Source: Burkholderiales bacterium (GTDB lineage: Bacteria; Pseudomonadota; Gammaproteobacteria; Burkholderiales; WYBJ01). From it: a DNA stretch of 64,000 nt. The notes beneath the pieces were generated by a model. It made no database searches and was not told where the DNA came from. It saw only the letters and a program-made list of their open reading frames with translations. A program made the position numbers and the translations under genes. Shown in pieces: positions 56,271 through 64,000 of the stretch (the stretch's first letter is position 1; every line of letters begins with the position of its first letter). The stretch lies in contig JALHQN010000001.1 of assembly GCA_022841915.1 (NCBI GenBank), forward strand, positions 1 to 64,000. Reading direction: 5' to 3'.

Positions 56271-57509
56271 GTGCCAAACGATCATGCGGACGCAGAAGCC
56301 GCTGTTCAATCCGATCCGCGCACGACCCTGATCGCGGAGTGCAAGCGCCGGTCACCGCAGGAAGCCGCGCAGCTGCTCGAAGACCATCCGCCCGAGACCA
56401 TCACCGCGGTGCTCGCCGAACTCGGCCCCGCTTTCCGCCAAGACATCCTGGATTCGCTCTCAGCGGCGCTCACTGAGCGTGTCCTGCAATGCACGGCGCC
56501 GGAGCTGGCCGCGCAATGGCGATGCAATCGCAGCTACGCCCCCGACACGCTCGGCCGTCTGATGGAGCCGGCGTACGCCGTGTTCGCACCCAGCCTGACG
56601 GTCGCGCAGACCGTCGATCGAGTCCGTCGGCTCGCCCGCTTCGCCTTCATCACCTATGGCTACGTGGTCGACGCGAAAGGCAGGCTCCAGGGGCTGGTCA
56701 CCATGCGAGACCTCCTGCTGGCGGCCGACGACGACCGCCTGGAAACGATCATGCTGCGCCGGGTCTTTAGCCTGTCTCCGGAGACTTCCCTCGATGAAGC
56801 GATGAAGCAGGTCCTGGACCGGCACTACCCTGTCTACCCGGTCTGCGATGCCGATGGCGTCTTGCTCGGCCTCGTCCGCGGGCAGGCCCTGTTCCAGGAG
56901 CAGACGATCGAGATCACGGCACAGGTCGGATCGACCTTCGGTGTCGAAAAGGAAGAACGCCTGGCGACGCCGATCGCGCAAAGCTTCAAGTACCGCCATC
57001 CTTGGCTGCAGCTCAATCTGCTCACCGCATTCGTCGCCGGCGCGGTGGTCGCCCTCTTTCAGGACACCGTCGACCGGCTGGTGATTCTGGCCTTGTTCCT
57101 GCCAGTGCTCGCGGGGCAGTCGGGCAACACGGGCTGCCAGGCATTGGCGGTCACCTTGCGCGGCATGACGCTGGGCGAAGTGGACAAAGGCAAAGGCCGC
57201 AGCCTGGTCGCCAAGGAAGCCTGGCTGGGCTTCTTCAACGGCGCGCTCACGGGTTTGGTTGCCGCAGGCGGGATGCTGCTGGTGGCCCTGCACCAAGGGT
57301 ATCCCAACGCCTTCAGCCTGGCTGCCGTCGTGTGGTTGGCGCTGGTCGGCGCCTGCGTGGTGAGCGGCATCTGCGGCGCCATGATCCCGCTCACCTTGAA
57401 GCGCTTCGGCCTCGACCCAGCCACGGCATCGAGCATCTTTCTGACGACCGCGACCGACGTCGTCAGCATGGGCATGCTGCTGGGCCTGGCGACGCTGCTC
57501 GTGGCCTAA
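56271..57509 (+). CDS. mgtE: Magnesium transporter MgtE
   Basis: This is a Mg2+ channel/transporter of the MgtE family. An N-terminal helical domain (short here), two CBS domains (LMEPAYAVFAPSLTVAQT; HYPVYPVCDADGVLLGLV), the plug region and five C-terminal membrane helices are visible. Landmarks include PVLAGQSGNTGCQALAVTLRG, GFFNGALTGLVAAGG and FLTTATDVVSMG. Length is 412 residues, slightly below the usual 450, because the N-domain is reduced. The start is GTG at 56271 behind GGGAG. The last four bases overlap the end of the convergent selenoprotein gene. Confidence 0.93.
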   Translation: MPNDHADAEAAVQSDPRTTLIAECKRRSPQEAAQLLEDHPPETITAVLAELGPAFRQDILDSLSAALTERVLQCTAPELAAQWRCNRSYAPDTLGRLMEPAYAVFAPSLTVAQTVDRVRRLARFAFITYGYVVDAKGRLQGLVTMRDLLLAADDDRLETIMLRRVFSLSPETSLDEAMKQVLDRHYPVYPVCDADGVLLGLVRGQALFQEQTIEITAQVGSTFGVEKEERLATPIAQSFKYRHPWLQLNLLTAFVAGAVVALFQDTVDRLVILALFLPVLAGQSGNTGCQALAVTLRGMTLGEVDKGKGRSLVAKEAWLGFFNGALTGLVAAGGMLLVALHQGYPNAFSLAAVVWLALVGACVVSGICGAMIPLTLKRFGLDPATASSIFLTTATDVVSMGMLLGLATLLVA

Positions 57510-58048
57510 ACGCCCCTCGGCTCGGGACTGGAGAGCATCTTCAGCACGTCGTCGAGGGCTGCATCCGCGATGGCGGCCAGTTCCTCGGGCGTGCGGTTCT
57601 GGATCGGATGCGGCACCCAGGCGAGTGCCGGATCGAAACCCAGCGTGCGGGCCTGCGCGGCTGCCGCCGGCTGAAAGGCTTCGGTGGCGATCGCCACCCC
57701 CGGAATGCCGCGACGGTCCAGCGTCGATATGTCGTGCAGACTGCACGACGTGCAGGAGCCTCAATCGGCCAGCCCGACCATCACCACCTGACAGCGCTCC
57801 ACGATCGCCTGCAGGATGGGCTCGGGCGCCGGTTTGGTATGGGTGGGCTTGGCGAAGCGCTCGACCTTGAGGCCGCGCGCGAGCAGGCGCTGCTCGACCG
57901 TATCGAAGAACTCGTTGCTGCGCTCCTTGGAGATCGACAGCAGCGCAATCGTCGCCGCGCCCATGTCCTGCGGCGGGGCACGCCGGGAACGACGTTGCGG
58001 CGCCAGTTCCGCCGTAGGATCGAGCATCTGATAACTTGCGGTACTCAT
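57506..58048 (-). CDS. UGSC-family selenoprotein (in-frame UGA at codon 96)
   Basis: The reading frame is interrupted by TGA at 57761-57763 and then continues without a stop for 84 codons. The junction reads MVGLAD-U-GSCTSCSLHD, which is the UGSC (Sec-Gly-Ser-Cys) motif of a known selenoprotein family. The UGA is codon 96 of 181, and a SECIS-like hairpin stands 11 bases after it. Reading it as Sec gives a 180-residue protein. A second pair of cysteines (C99, C102) lies just behind. The molecule resembles a thiol-redox domain. The gene overlaps the upstream thioredoxin-like gene by four bases and the convergent mgtE by four. Sec incorporation is inferred from motif and hairpin; selenium genes were not seen in the window. 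Confidence 0.86.
57731..57749 (-). promoter_or_regulatory. SECIS-like hairpin after the UGA codon
   Basis: On the coding strand GUCGUGCAGUCUGCACGAC follows the UGA by 11 bases: an 8-bp stem around a GUC loop. Its apical part (GCAGUCUGC) closely matches the E. coli fdhF SECIS apex (GCAGGUCUGC), and the UGA-to-loop distance is the same within one base. It would bind SelB to recode UGA as selenocysteine. Confidence 0.75.
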
Positions 58049-59469
58049 CGGCCCACCTCCCGGGTCACGGTCTGAACTTCGGATTTCTTGCGCTGCGCCG
58101 ACCAGCCGCCGATCACCGCGGACATGAGGCCGCCCCGGCCGCCCGCGCGCACGACCAGCAGGCCGCCTTCGTTGAACTTGTCCACCATCTGCTCCGCGCG
58201 TGCGGGATCGATGCCCTCCTCCACGCCGTGTGCGCCTTGGACGAGATCCCGGCCCGGACGCCGCAGCGCCTCGCGCAAGCCGGCCTCGATCTCCGTGCGA
58301 CCCCAGCCGCCTTCCTTGAAAATCGCATAGTGATCGGGCGAGACCACGAGGATGGCGTTCGACCATTCGGCGAGTTTGGGATGACAGACGGCGCACAAGC
58401 CCATCGCGAGCGAGCGAGCCAGCGCCTCGGGCGTGCGCGAGCGCTGCGCCGATACGCCTTGCACGCCATCGCCGTGAAACAGCGTCACCGTCGATGTGCC
58501 GCGCGCGAATCCTCGGGAGACGTTGAGCGGCATCCATTCCGGATCGGTTTCGTCTTCGGCGAAGCAGAAAGTGTATTTGCCCGGATTGCCGAACACCGAG
58601 CGATCGATCTCGCCCGGCAGGCCACCGCCGACATTGCGGATCACCAGTTGCAAGGCGCGCCCGATGGTCGCATTGGCCCGATTGCCCTGCCCGAGCGCAT
58701 TGCCGCCGCTGTTCATGCCGATGCGCTTGGCGATCGGGCCGTTGACGATCACCACCGGCCCGGAAAACCACAGCGTGGCCAGCAGGCCGTGCATCGAGAA
58801 TCTGGGATCGAGCGCAGCCTCCAGGGCCGCCAGCACCACCGGGAAATGCTCCGGCAGGCATCCGGCGAGCACCGCGTTCACCGCCACCTTCTCCACGGTG
58901 CACTCGACCAGATTGGGCGGCACGATCCCGATCACCTCGGCGGGACTGCGCGAGGTTCCCGACAGCATCCGAGCGACGCGCAGCGGCGTCGGCGGCACGA
59001 CCGGCAAGCCATCGGACCAGCCGCGATCGTAGGCGACCTCGATGGCATCTTCCGGATCGGGCACTTCGATGTGGCGCGAGTGCAGCGCGAGATCGCCGTG
59101 CTTCAGTGCCAGCCGCTCGGGCATGCCGGGCTCCTGGGTCTTGGAGCCGCAGCCGGGCTGAAATTCGGGCAATCCGGGGCCGAGCCCGGACTGTTGCGCA
59201 ACGCGCTCCCACGCAGCCCGATCCCAGCCCACGATGCGCTCGACCTCGCGCTCGCCTTCGAAGCGGATCAGCGTGGGCACCGTCTCGATGCGCAGTTGCC
59301 AGGAACGATCCAGAGTCGTGTCGTCGAGCGATCCCCCCAGGGCTTCGGGAAAGGTCGGGTCGTCCTGGCAGTGGAGTTCGAGCGGCGTGCGCTGCCGGAT
59401 CTGCGCCAGCACCGGAACGACCCGTTGGCAGGTGTCGCACTCGCGTTTGATAACGGCGATCAGAGGCAT
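58045..59469 (-). CDS. Thioredoxin-like protein with large C-terminal domain, partner of the UGSC selenoprotein
   Basis: The N-terminus is a thioredoxin/glutaredoxin-like fold with a CxxC (C11-D-T-C14) right after an IAVIKRECDTC strand, and a VPTLIRF cis-proline-type segment. The remaining 370 residues have no recognised family. They contain a GNPGKYTFCFAEDE stretch and ordered glycine-rich segments (VRAGGRGGLMSAVIGG). The start at ATG 59469 gives the CxxC at the N-terminus. The stop overlaps the selenoprotein start by four bases, so the two are translated together. I infer a two-component thiol-selenol redox system; the C-terminal substrate domain is unknown. Confidence 0.7.
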   Translation of the reverse strand: MPLIAVIKRECDTCQRVVPVLAQIRQRTPLELHCQDDPTFPEALGGSLDDTTLDRSWQLRIETVPTLIRFEGEREVERIVGWDRAAWERVAQQSGLGPGLPEFQPGCGSKTQEPGMPERLALKHGDLALHSRHIEVPDPEDAIEVAYDRGWSDGLPVVPPTPLRVARMLSGTSRSPAEVIGIVPPNLVECTVEKVAVNAVLAGCLPEHFPVVLAALEAALDPRFSMHGLLATLWFSGPVVIVNGPIAKRIGMNSGGNALGQGNRANATIGRALQLVIRNVGGGLPGEIDRSVFGNPGKYTFCFAEDETDPEWMPLNVSRGFARGTSTVTLFHGDGVQGVSAQRSRTPEALARSLAMGLCAVCHPKLAEWSNAILVVSPDHYAIFKEGGWGRTEIEAGLREALRRPGRDLVQGAHGVEEGIDPARAEQMVDKFNEGGLLVVRAGGRGGLMSAVIGGWSAQRKKSEVQTVTREVGR

Positions 59470-59595
59470 GCCATGCGCCTTTCCCGGCGTTGCGATTGGG
59501 CAGCCATGTTCGCACGACGAGGGACGCGGGGAAAGAGGCGCGCCGCATCGGATGCGGGTGCGCGCGTCCGCATGCGGATTACCGCCGCCCGCGGC

Positions 59596-61164
59596 TCACG
59601 AACTGCACGACAGCATCGAGCAGCCTGCCTTGCTGCGCGCCCAATCGGGACGCCGCTCGGCGTACTGCTCGCGCCCCGGCTGATCCTCATAGGGCCGGCG
59701 CATCACGTCGAGCAGTTCGGCGATGCCCGCGTAGTCGCCCTGCTCGGCGCGGTCGATCGCTTGCTGCGCGAGATAGTTTCTCAGCACGTAACGCGGGTTG
59801 GCCGCATGCATCTGTGCGCGCCTCGCCTCAGCAGATCTCGCATCGCCCAGAACCCGTGCCGCGTATTGTTTCAGCCAAGCGAGCAGGTCCTGAGCCACCT
59901 GCTCGCGCTTGACCGGATCGTAGAAGGCCGCGGCGAAGGTATCGAGGCTGGGCGCTTGCAGATCGAGGTCGCTCAAAGCTCGAAAGAACAGCGTCATGTC
60001 GATCTCGCCGCGTTCGAGCAAGGCATGCAGGGCATGCATCGCCTCCGCGTCCTCTTCCCGGCACTCGGCCAACCCCAGCTTCTCGGCGATGTTCGAAGAC
60101 TCGGCAGCGATGTAAGCATCGACATAGCGCTGCAGACCCGCATGCAGGAGATCGTGATCGGGAAACACCGGGGCCAGCGCGGATGCCAGCCGGCCGAGAT
60201 TCCAGTACGCGATTTGCGCCTGCTGACCGAAGCGGTAGCGGCGCCACTCGGCGTCGGTCGTGTTCGGCGTCCAGTCGCGGTCGAAGTTGTCGATCCACCC
60301 GTAAGGCCCGTAGTCGATCGTGAGCCCGAGGATGGACATGTTGTCGGTATTCATCACACCATGCACGAAACCCACTCGCATCCAGTGTGCCACCATGCGC
60401 GCCGTGCGCGCGCACACTTCGCCGAACCAGCGCGCCCGCAGCGCATTCTTGTCGTCGTCTGCGCCCGGCAATTCGGGAAAATTCCGAGTGATCGTGAAGT
60501 CGATCAGCCGCTCGAGCAGTGGCAGGTCCTCGCGGGCCGCCGGCAATTCGAAGTTGCCGAAGCGCAGGAAGGAAGGTGCGACGCGGCATACGATCGCACC
60601 CGGCTCGGGGCGTGGGTTGCCATCGTAGAACATGTCGCGAACGACCTGCTCCCCGGTGCCCACCAAGCTCAGCGCGCGGGTGGTCGGCACCCCGAGATGA
60701 TGCATCGCCTCGCTGCACAGGAATTCGCGCACCGACGAGCGCAGCACTGCACGACCATCCGCAGTGCGCGAATAGGGCGTGCGCCCCGCACCCTTGAGCT
60801 GCAACTCGTAGCACCCGCCCGTCTCGGTGACGAGTTCGCCCAAGGTGATGGCGCGCCCGTCGCCCAGTTGGCCCGCCCATTGTCCGAACTGATGACCACC
60901 ATAGTTCGCCGCATACGGCTGCATGCCCGCGAGCAGCGCGTTGCCGGCGAAGACATCGGCGAAACGTTGCGAGGCGACGTCCTCGTCGGTGAAGCCGAGC
61001 ATGGCGGCCACTTCACGCGAGTGGGCGATCAAATGCGGGGACGAAACACGCGTGGGCTGAACGGCGGAATAGAGCGCGGCATGGACTTGTCGCGGCCGCG
61101 GCTCGGTCAGCGGATCGCCCGGCAGTGCCCGGACGAACGTATTGTCGAAACGCAATTGCTGCAT
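59596..61164 (-). CDS. selO: SelO/YdiU protein adenylyltransferase
   Basis: SelO is a kinase-fold enzyme that transfers AMP to Ser/Thr/Tyr residues (AMPylation). Family features are [24 protein letters not shown] (split here: [17 protein letters not shown]), [18 protein letters not shown] and [13 protein letters not shown], with the metal-binding DNF. Residues of the inverted ATP site are intact. The end is CSMLSCSS, with cysteine pairs in place of the selenocysteine of the eukaryotic SelO. A start at MQQLRFDN (61164) was preferred, although an ATG 12 codons earlier exists. It lies 127 bases upstream of the thioredoxin-like/UGSC pair. Confidence 0.94.
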   Translation of the reverse strand: MQQLRFDNTFVRALPGDPLTEPRPRQVHAALYSAVQPTRVSSPHLIAHSREVAAMLGFTDEDVASQRFADVFAGNALLAGMQPYAANYGGHQFGQWAGQLGDGRAITLGELVTETGGCYELQLKGAGRTPYSRTADGRAVLRSSVREFLCSEAMHHLGVPTTRALSLVGTGEQVVRDMFYDGNPRPEPGAIVCRVAPSFLRFGNFELPAAREDLPLLERLIDFTITRNFPELPGADDDKNALRARWFGEVCARTARMVAHWMRVGFVHGVMNTDNMSILGLTIDYGPYGWIDNFDRDWTPNTTDAEWRRYRFGQQAQIAYWNLGRLASALAPVFPDHDLLHAGLQRYVDAYIAAESSNIAEKLGLAECREEDAEAMHALHALLERGEIDMTLFFRALSDLDLQAPSLDTFAAAFYDPVKREQVAQDLLAWLKQYAARVLGDARSAEARRAQMHAANPRYVLRNYLAQQAIDRAEQGDYAGIAELLDVMRRPYEDQPGREQYAERRPDWARSKAGCSMLSCSS

Positions 61165-61342
61165 CGGCTTGTCTCTGGTTGAGGTCGGTTCAGTAGTCAT
61201 CGTGCAGCGGTCGCAATACGCACGCCCGCACCTGCCACCGCGTCATATTGTACTGATCGAGCGCGAAGTCGATCACCTGGCAGCGATACGCGGTTTCGCA
61301 GTATGCTCGCTCGAGCGGACTTCGCACAGGGAGGAGACGATC

Positions 61343-62230
61343 ATGACGCTCGCAGTGGGGTTTATCGGCCTGGGAAACATGGGCAATCCGATGGCCGGCA
61401 ATGTGTTGAAGCAGGGCTATGCAGTGACCGTATTCGACAAGAATGCGGCGGCGATGGCCAACCTGGTGGCGGCCGGCGCCAAGGCGGGCACATCGGCGGC
61501 CCAGGTGGCGCAAACCTGCGATATCGTCCTGACCTGCCTGCCCGGCTCGCCTGAAGTCGAGGCCCTCTACCTCGGCGCAGGTGGTCTGATCGAACACACC
61601 CGGCAAGGAAGTGTGCTGGTGGACATGAGCAGCGTGCTGCCGACGACACCGCGCAAGATCCAGCCTCTGGCGCAGGCACGGGGCGTCGAGTTCCTCGAAG
61701 CGCCGGTGAGCGGAGGCGTGACGGGCGCACGCGCCGCAACCTTGGCCATCATGGTCGGCGGGGAAGACAAGGTGCTCGAACGCGTGCGTCCGATTCTCGG
61801 CGCGATGGGCACCAACATCAGCCACGTCGGGCCGATCGGCGCAGGCAACACGATCAAGGCCATCAACAACATGATGTCGTCAGTGAATTCGCTGGCGATG
61901 ATGGAAGGGATGATGGTCGGCCTCAAGGCCGGGCTGAGCCTGGAGACCATGCACGCCGTGATCAAGGACAGCAGCGGGGCGAGCAATGCCCTGCCCCGCG
62001 TGCATCGGGCGCTGATCCCGCGCAACTTCGAACCGGGCTTCAAGGTCGCGCTGATGAACAAAGACCTCGATACCTTCACGGCGATCGCCAAGGAACTGCA
62101 CGTGCCGATCAGTTTCGCCAATGCCGCGCAACGCTATCAGCAGGCCGCCCTGGCCGCCGGGCTGGGCGAGAAGGACACGAGCGTGATCTTTACCGTGATC
62201 GAGCAGCTGGCCGGGGTGGCGAAAAAGTAG
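61343..62230 (+). CDS. 3-hydroxyisobutyrate dehydrogenase-family NAD-dependent oxidoreductase
   Basis: This is a beta-hydroxyacid dehydrogenase. The N-terminal NAD motif is FIGLGNMGNPMAGNV, the substrate loop FLEAPVSGGVTGARAATLA, and the catalytic lysine lies in GNTIKAINNMM (about K171). The C-terminal helical domain completes the fold. The length of 295 residues is standard. Possible substrates are 3-hydroxyisobutyrate, tartronate semialdehyde or 2-(hydroxymethyl)glutarate. A GGAGGAG site fixes the ATG at 61343. It is divergent from selO and stands alone. Confidence 0.9.
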   Translation: MTLAVGFIGLGNMGNPMAGNVLKQGYAVTVFDKNAAAMANLVAAGAKAGTSAAQVAQTCDIVLTCLPGSPEVEALYLGAGGLIEHTRQGSVLVDMSSVLPTTPRKIQPLAQARGVEFLEAPVSGGVTGARAATLAIMVGGEDKVLERVRPILGAMGTNISHVGPIGAGNTIKAINNMMSSVNSLAMMEGMMVGLKAGLSLETMHAVIKDSSGASNALPRVHRALIPRNFEPGFKVALMNKDLDTFTAIAKELHVPISFANAAQRYQQAALAAGLGEKDTSVIFTVIEQLAGVAKK

Positions 62231-62396
62231 TCCGCCCACAATGCGGGCAAGCCCCGGAGTCGAGATCGCCAATGCGCGGGTCGAGCCCGGGGCATCGTTG
62301 CAATACGACGCGACCACCGGGCCGAGCTGATCGCACACGTCTCGACCAAAGACAGGTTTCTGCGCGACGACTACAGCACCGCGGTCGAAAAACGCC

Positions 62397-62741
62397 TCAC
62401 TCCGATTCGGCTTCCGGATACACCTGCCAGAACGCACGCCGGCTGCGCTGCGCATATCCGCCCACGGCCTCGTCGTAGAGTTTCCACAGCTCCTGGCGCA
62501 TCGGATGCTCGGCGCTCATGAGCGCGTTGAGTTCCTCTTCGCTGGCCACGTCGTACTCGTACACCACGAGATATCTCGGTTCGGCGCCGTCGCTGGCGCG
62601 GTAGCGGCGCACGCGCGTGATCTGCGGGAACCGCTTCAGCACGTCGGGCAGATGCTCGTCGTGGTACCAACGATTGAACTCGTCCTCGTGGGCCGGATCG
62701 ACCGTGGCCATGTTGAGCATCAGCCCGCGCGCCTGCGACAT
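62397..62741 (-). CDS. Small dimeric alpha/beta-barrel protein (DUF4286-like)
   Basis: This 114-residue protein has a ferredoxin-like dimeric barrel form. The segment HEDEFNRWYHDEHLPDVLKRFP is typical of the DUF4286/EthD-like group, with a histidine at the start of a helix and a strand of RYRASDGAEPRYLVVYEY following. It could be a small binding or lyase-type enzyme, but no function can be given. It follows the gamma-glutamyltranspeptidase gene by 13 bases in the same direction and is probably cotranscribed. Confidence 0.8.
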   Translation of the reverse strand: MSQARGLMLNMATVDPAHEDEFNRWYHDEHLPDVLKRFPQITRVRRYRASDGAEPRYLVVYEYDVASEEELNALMSAEHPMRQELWKLYDEAVGGYAQRSRRAFWQVYPEAESE

Positions 62742-62754
62742 CCGCTTGCCCGGA

Positions 62755-64000
62755 TCAGAACCCGAGTGCGATCCCGCCGGGACGCGAATCGCTCCCGGCC
62801 CGAAGGACGCCGTTCTTGCGATCGAACTGGATCAGCTGGATCGCGCCGCCACCGGCCCAGGGCGCGAGCGGCTCTATCGTGTGGCCCATGTCGGCCAGCG
62901 CCTGGCGCACCGACTCGGGGATGCGCTGATCGATCTTCAGCACCGGCTCGCGCCCGAGGTTCGCGGGATCGGTTCCGGGGAAGCTGTACCAGCGCGGCGC
63001 ATCGGCGGCCTCCTGCAGCGGCATGCCGTGATCGATGATCGCGGTGAGGGTTTGCGGATTCCACTGCGCCTGCTGATCGCCGCCGGGCGTGCCGCCGATC
63101 AACCAGGGCTCGCCCTCGCGGAACACCATGTAGGCGTTCAGCGTATGCATGGTGCGACGCCCGGGCGCGATCACGTTGGGATGCGCGGGATCGAGGCTGA
63201 AGCCGCGCCCGGCCCGGTTGTTCAAGGTCACACCGGTATCGCCCGCCACCACGCAGGAACCGAACGAGTTGGACAGACTGTGGATGAAGGACAAGGCGTT
63301 GCCCTGACCGTCGGCGACGGCGAAATAACTCGTGTCGCCGTTGTGCTCGGGCAGCACCGTGGCGGCGGGCCAGCGTGCCTGACGCGGATCGATTTCCTTG
63401 CGACGCATCTCGCCATGCGCTTTCGAAATGAAGCGCTCCAGCGGCCAGTCGACATACGCCGGATCGCCCGCGTAGCGGTTGCGGTCGGCGAACGCGAGCT
63501 TCTTGGCTTCCGCCAGCAGGTGTATGCGCTCGGCGCTGAAGGCGCCGAGGCTGCTCAGATCGAAGCCTTCCAGGATGTTCAACTGTTCCAGCACCAGGAA
63601 GCCTTGCGAGGGCGGTGCCGTTTCGCACACGGTATAGCCGCGATAATCGGTGGCGATCGGCGCCGAGACGACCGGCTGCTGACACGCGAAGTCGTCGGCG
63701 GTGAACAAGCCCCCTTCGCTTTTCAGGAACGCCAGCATGCGCTCGGCGATCTCGCCGCGATAAAAGGTCTCCGCGCCTTCCTTGGCGACGGCGCGCAGCG
63801 TGCGCGCCAGATCGGGCGCGGCCCACCGCTCGCCAGCGACGGGTGCCCGCCCTCCGGGCAGAAACTGCGCCTTGGAGTATGCGAACTTCGACAACAAGTC
63901 GGCGCGCTCGGCGTAGCGGTGACTGATGTACTCGGTGATGGCCACACCGTCCGCGGCGAGACTGATCGCCGGTTGCCACAATTCTTCCCAGGGCAGGGTC
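62755..64000 (-). CDS. ggt: Gamma-glutamyltranspeptidase, C-terminal part (cut by window edge)
   Basis: This is the large part of an Ntn-hydrolase that cleaves the gamma-glutamyl bond of glutathione and related compounds. The protein extends beyond 64000, since the frame is open to the edge (TLPWEELWQPAIS). The nucleophilic Thr of autoprocessing lies in NGDTSYFAVADGQGNAL (canonical TTHxS), which separates large and small subunits. Further family features are LNNRAGRGF, GGTPGGDQQAQWN and the C-terminal GGGAIQLIQFD. The start lies outside, so size and export signal cannot be judged. A small barrel protein follows. Confidence 0.9.
   Translation of the reverse strand, partial: TLPWEELWQPAISLAADGVAITEYISHRYAERADLLSKFAYSKAQFLPGGRAPVAGERWAAPDLARTLRAVAKEGAETFYRGEIAERMLAFLKSEGGLFTADDFACQQPVVSAPIATDYRGYTVCETAPPSQGFLVLEQLNILEGFDLSSLGAFSAERIHLLAEAKKLAFADRNRYAGDPAYVDWPLERFISKAHGEMRRKEIDPRQARWPAATVLPEHNGDTSYFAVADGQGNALSFIHSLSNSFGSCVVAGDTGVTLNNRAGRGFSLDPAHPNVIAPGRRTMHTLNAYMVFREGEPWLIGGTPGGDQQAQWNPQTLTAIIDHGMPLQEAADAPRWYSFPGTDPANLGREPVLKIDQRIPESVRQALADMGHTIEPLAPWAGGGAIQLIQFDRKNGVLRAGSDSRPGGIALGF

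Noticed and set aside
57761-59548. 595-codon minus-strand ORF ending at the UGA
   Set aside because: Only its last 96 codons belong to a real gene (the selenoprotein). The upstream part lies in a frame shifted from the thioredoxin-like gene and is not protein-like.

Overview
The window is GC-rich, densely packed bacterial DNA and looks like a betaproteobacterium of the Burkholderiales type. Grounds for this are three orphan Bug/TctC periplasmic binding proteins, a urt-ure urea cluster, a PEP-CTERM protein, CoA-transferase and acyl-CoA dehydrogenase catabolic genes, and frequent GTG/TTG starts with 4-bp ATGA overlaps. No rRNA, tRNA, CRISPR array or insertion sequence was recognised. Genus and species cannot be named from the sequence alone.

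Layout. (1) 1-11 kb: htpX protease with its terminator, an exported amidohydrolase, a membrane diguanylate cyclase, an L-2-hydroxyglutarate-oxidase-like flavoprotein, an alpha/beta hydrolase, the SrkA kinase, an unknown protein, an SLC13/ArsB-like transporter and a DAO-family amine oxidase. (2) 11-20 kb: a catabolic block with a class III CoA-transferase, a Gal80-like Gfo/Idh/MocA oxidoreductase, a signal-peptide-bearing methyltransferase, a split two-subunit TPP enzyme, two Bug proteins and a pair of acyl-CoA dehydrogenases. (3) 20-38.8 kb: nitrogen acquisition. urtABCDE imports urea, ureDABCE and ureFGJ make and mature urease. A sigma-54 promoter with an NtrC-type dyad precedes urtA, and a second, very similar pair precedes a Bug gene inside the cluster. 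The urease genes are interrupted by about 6.8 kb carrying that Bug gene, a methyltransferase, an S4-domain protein, a PEP-CTERM protein with 684-bp internal repeats, and a frameshifted LuxR-type remnant.

(4) 38.8-42.6 kb: acetyltransferase, quinone oxidoreductase, MFS transporter and 2-hydroxyacid dehydrogenase. (5) 42.6-49.6 kb: a tight four-gene operon on the minus strand, transcribed as coiled-coil protein, ClpB-like AAA+ ATPase, radical-SAM activase-like protein, and a 1047-residue zinc-ribbon Ser/Thr kinase with a C-terminal membrane anchor. I do not recognise this combination as a named system, and it is the best candidate here for an undescribed one. (6) 49.8-64 kb: transporters, hydrolases, a TauD-like dioxygenase, an FtsH paralogue, MgtE, a UGSC-family selenoprotein read through an in-frame UGA with a SECIS-like hairpin, its thioredoxin-like partner, SelO, a hydroxyisobutyrate-dehydrogenase-like enzyme, a small dimeric-barrel protein and a gamma-glutamyltranspeptidase cut by the window edge.

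The selenoprotein is the clearest finding that ordinary gene calling would miss, because its UGA at 57761-57763 splits it into two apparent ORFs.
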